The notes below the pieces were generated by a model. The model searched no databases and was not told the DNA's origin. It saw only the letters and a list, made by a program, of their open reading frames with translations. Position numbers and translations under genes: made by a program. A stretch of 64,000 nucleotides of DNA from Candidula unifasciata (lineage: Eukaryota; Mollusca; Gastropoda; Stylommatophora; Geomitridae). The stretch lies in the NCBI GenBank assembly GCA_905116865.2, contig CAJHNH020000494.1:266928-330927 (forward strand), written 5' to 3'. Each line of letters opens with the position of its first letter. The first letter of the stretch is position 1. Positions 63,867 through 64,000 of this stretch are shown here, piece after piece.

Positions 63867-64000
63867 TAGTCGAACAGGGGTTAGAATTAAATTACACACA
63901 AGACAGCTTGAAAGTATATAAGTGCAAGAAGGAAATCGTAAACTTAGTTTTACTGCTTCTCTAGGCTAGAGCTGATAAGATACAAAAATACCTTCAGTTT

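Overview
The window looks like repeat-rich nuclear DNA of an invertebrate animal, most probably a mollusc and perhaps a gastropod. The reasons are the AT-rich base composition, the dense microsatellites, the many SINE and LINE fragments, and a set of single-exon seven-transmembrane genes. The species assignment is inference. No bacterial operon, rRNA or free-standing tRNA gene is visible. Much of the DNA with recognisable structure is mobile elements and tandem repeats.

Host genes: three paralogous minus-strand open frames (14991-16307, 27736-28980, 41545-42822) encode 414-438 residue seven-transmembrane proteins. They have class A GPCR landmarks (TM1 Asn, TM2 LAxxD, a TM3/ECL2 cysteine pair, TM4 Trp, and Pro in TM5, TM6 and TM7). 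All three lack the DRY, CWxP and NPxxY triggers, carry a Tyr-Pro-Gln repeat in a long third intracellular loop, and stop a few residues after TM7. They form an array of same-strand, single-exon paralogues about 11-13 kb apart, with transposons filling the spacers. This is the most interesting host system here.

LTR elements: (1) 6521-11112, flanked by CCTTG duplications, has LTRs of about 1 kb, a tRNA-Pro-like primer site, and one unrecognised 642-residue ORF in place of gag-pol. (2) 33468-34073 is a solo LTR flanked by ACGAG. (3) 52678-62378 is a Ty3/Gypsy element flanked by TTTTC with almost identical LTRs. It has gag, a clear -1 frameshift signal (GGGAAAC plus stem), and protease-RT-RNaseH-integrase with intact catalytic residues. 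Pol is broken near its C-terminus, and a decayed env-like segment follows.

DNA transposons: a hAT-type element (16465-17319, 8-bp duplication) that carries a piece of reverse transcriptase, a 187-bp hAT MITE (27221-27407), an internally deleted mariner (50306-51261), and a Tc1-like fragment (about 30640-31010).

Retroposons: at least five SINE-like families (called A-E here), several with exact target-site duplications, and many 5'-truncated non-LTR fragments. Families B and C share a body but have different tRNA-like heads. Some insertions are nested: a SINE inside a minisatellite (twice), a SINE inside another repeat, a LINE 3' end inside a SINE, and two SINEs side by side at one duplicated 11-bp target. 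Because these family names are mine, matching them to published families needs a repeat library search.
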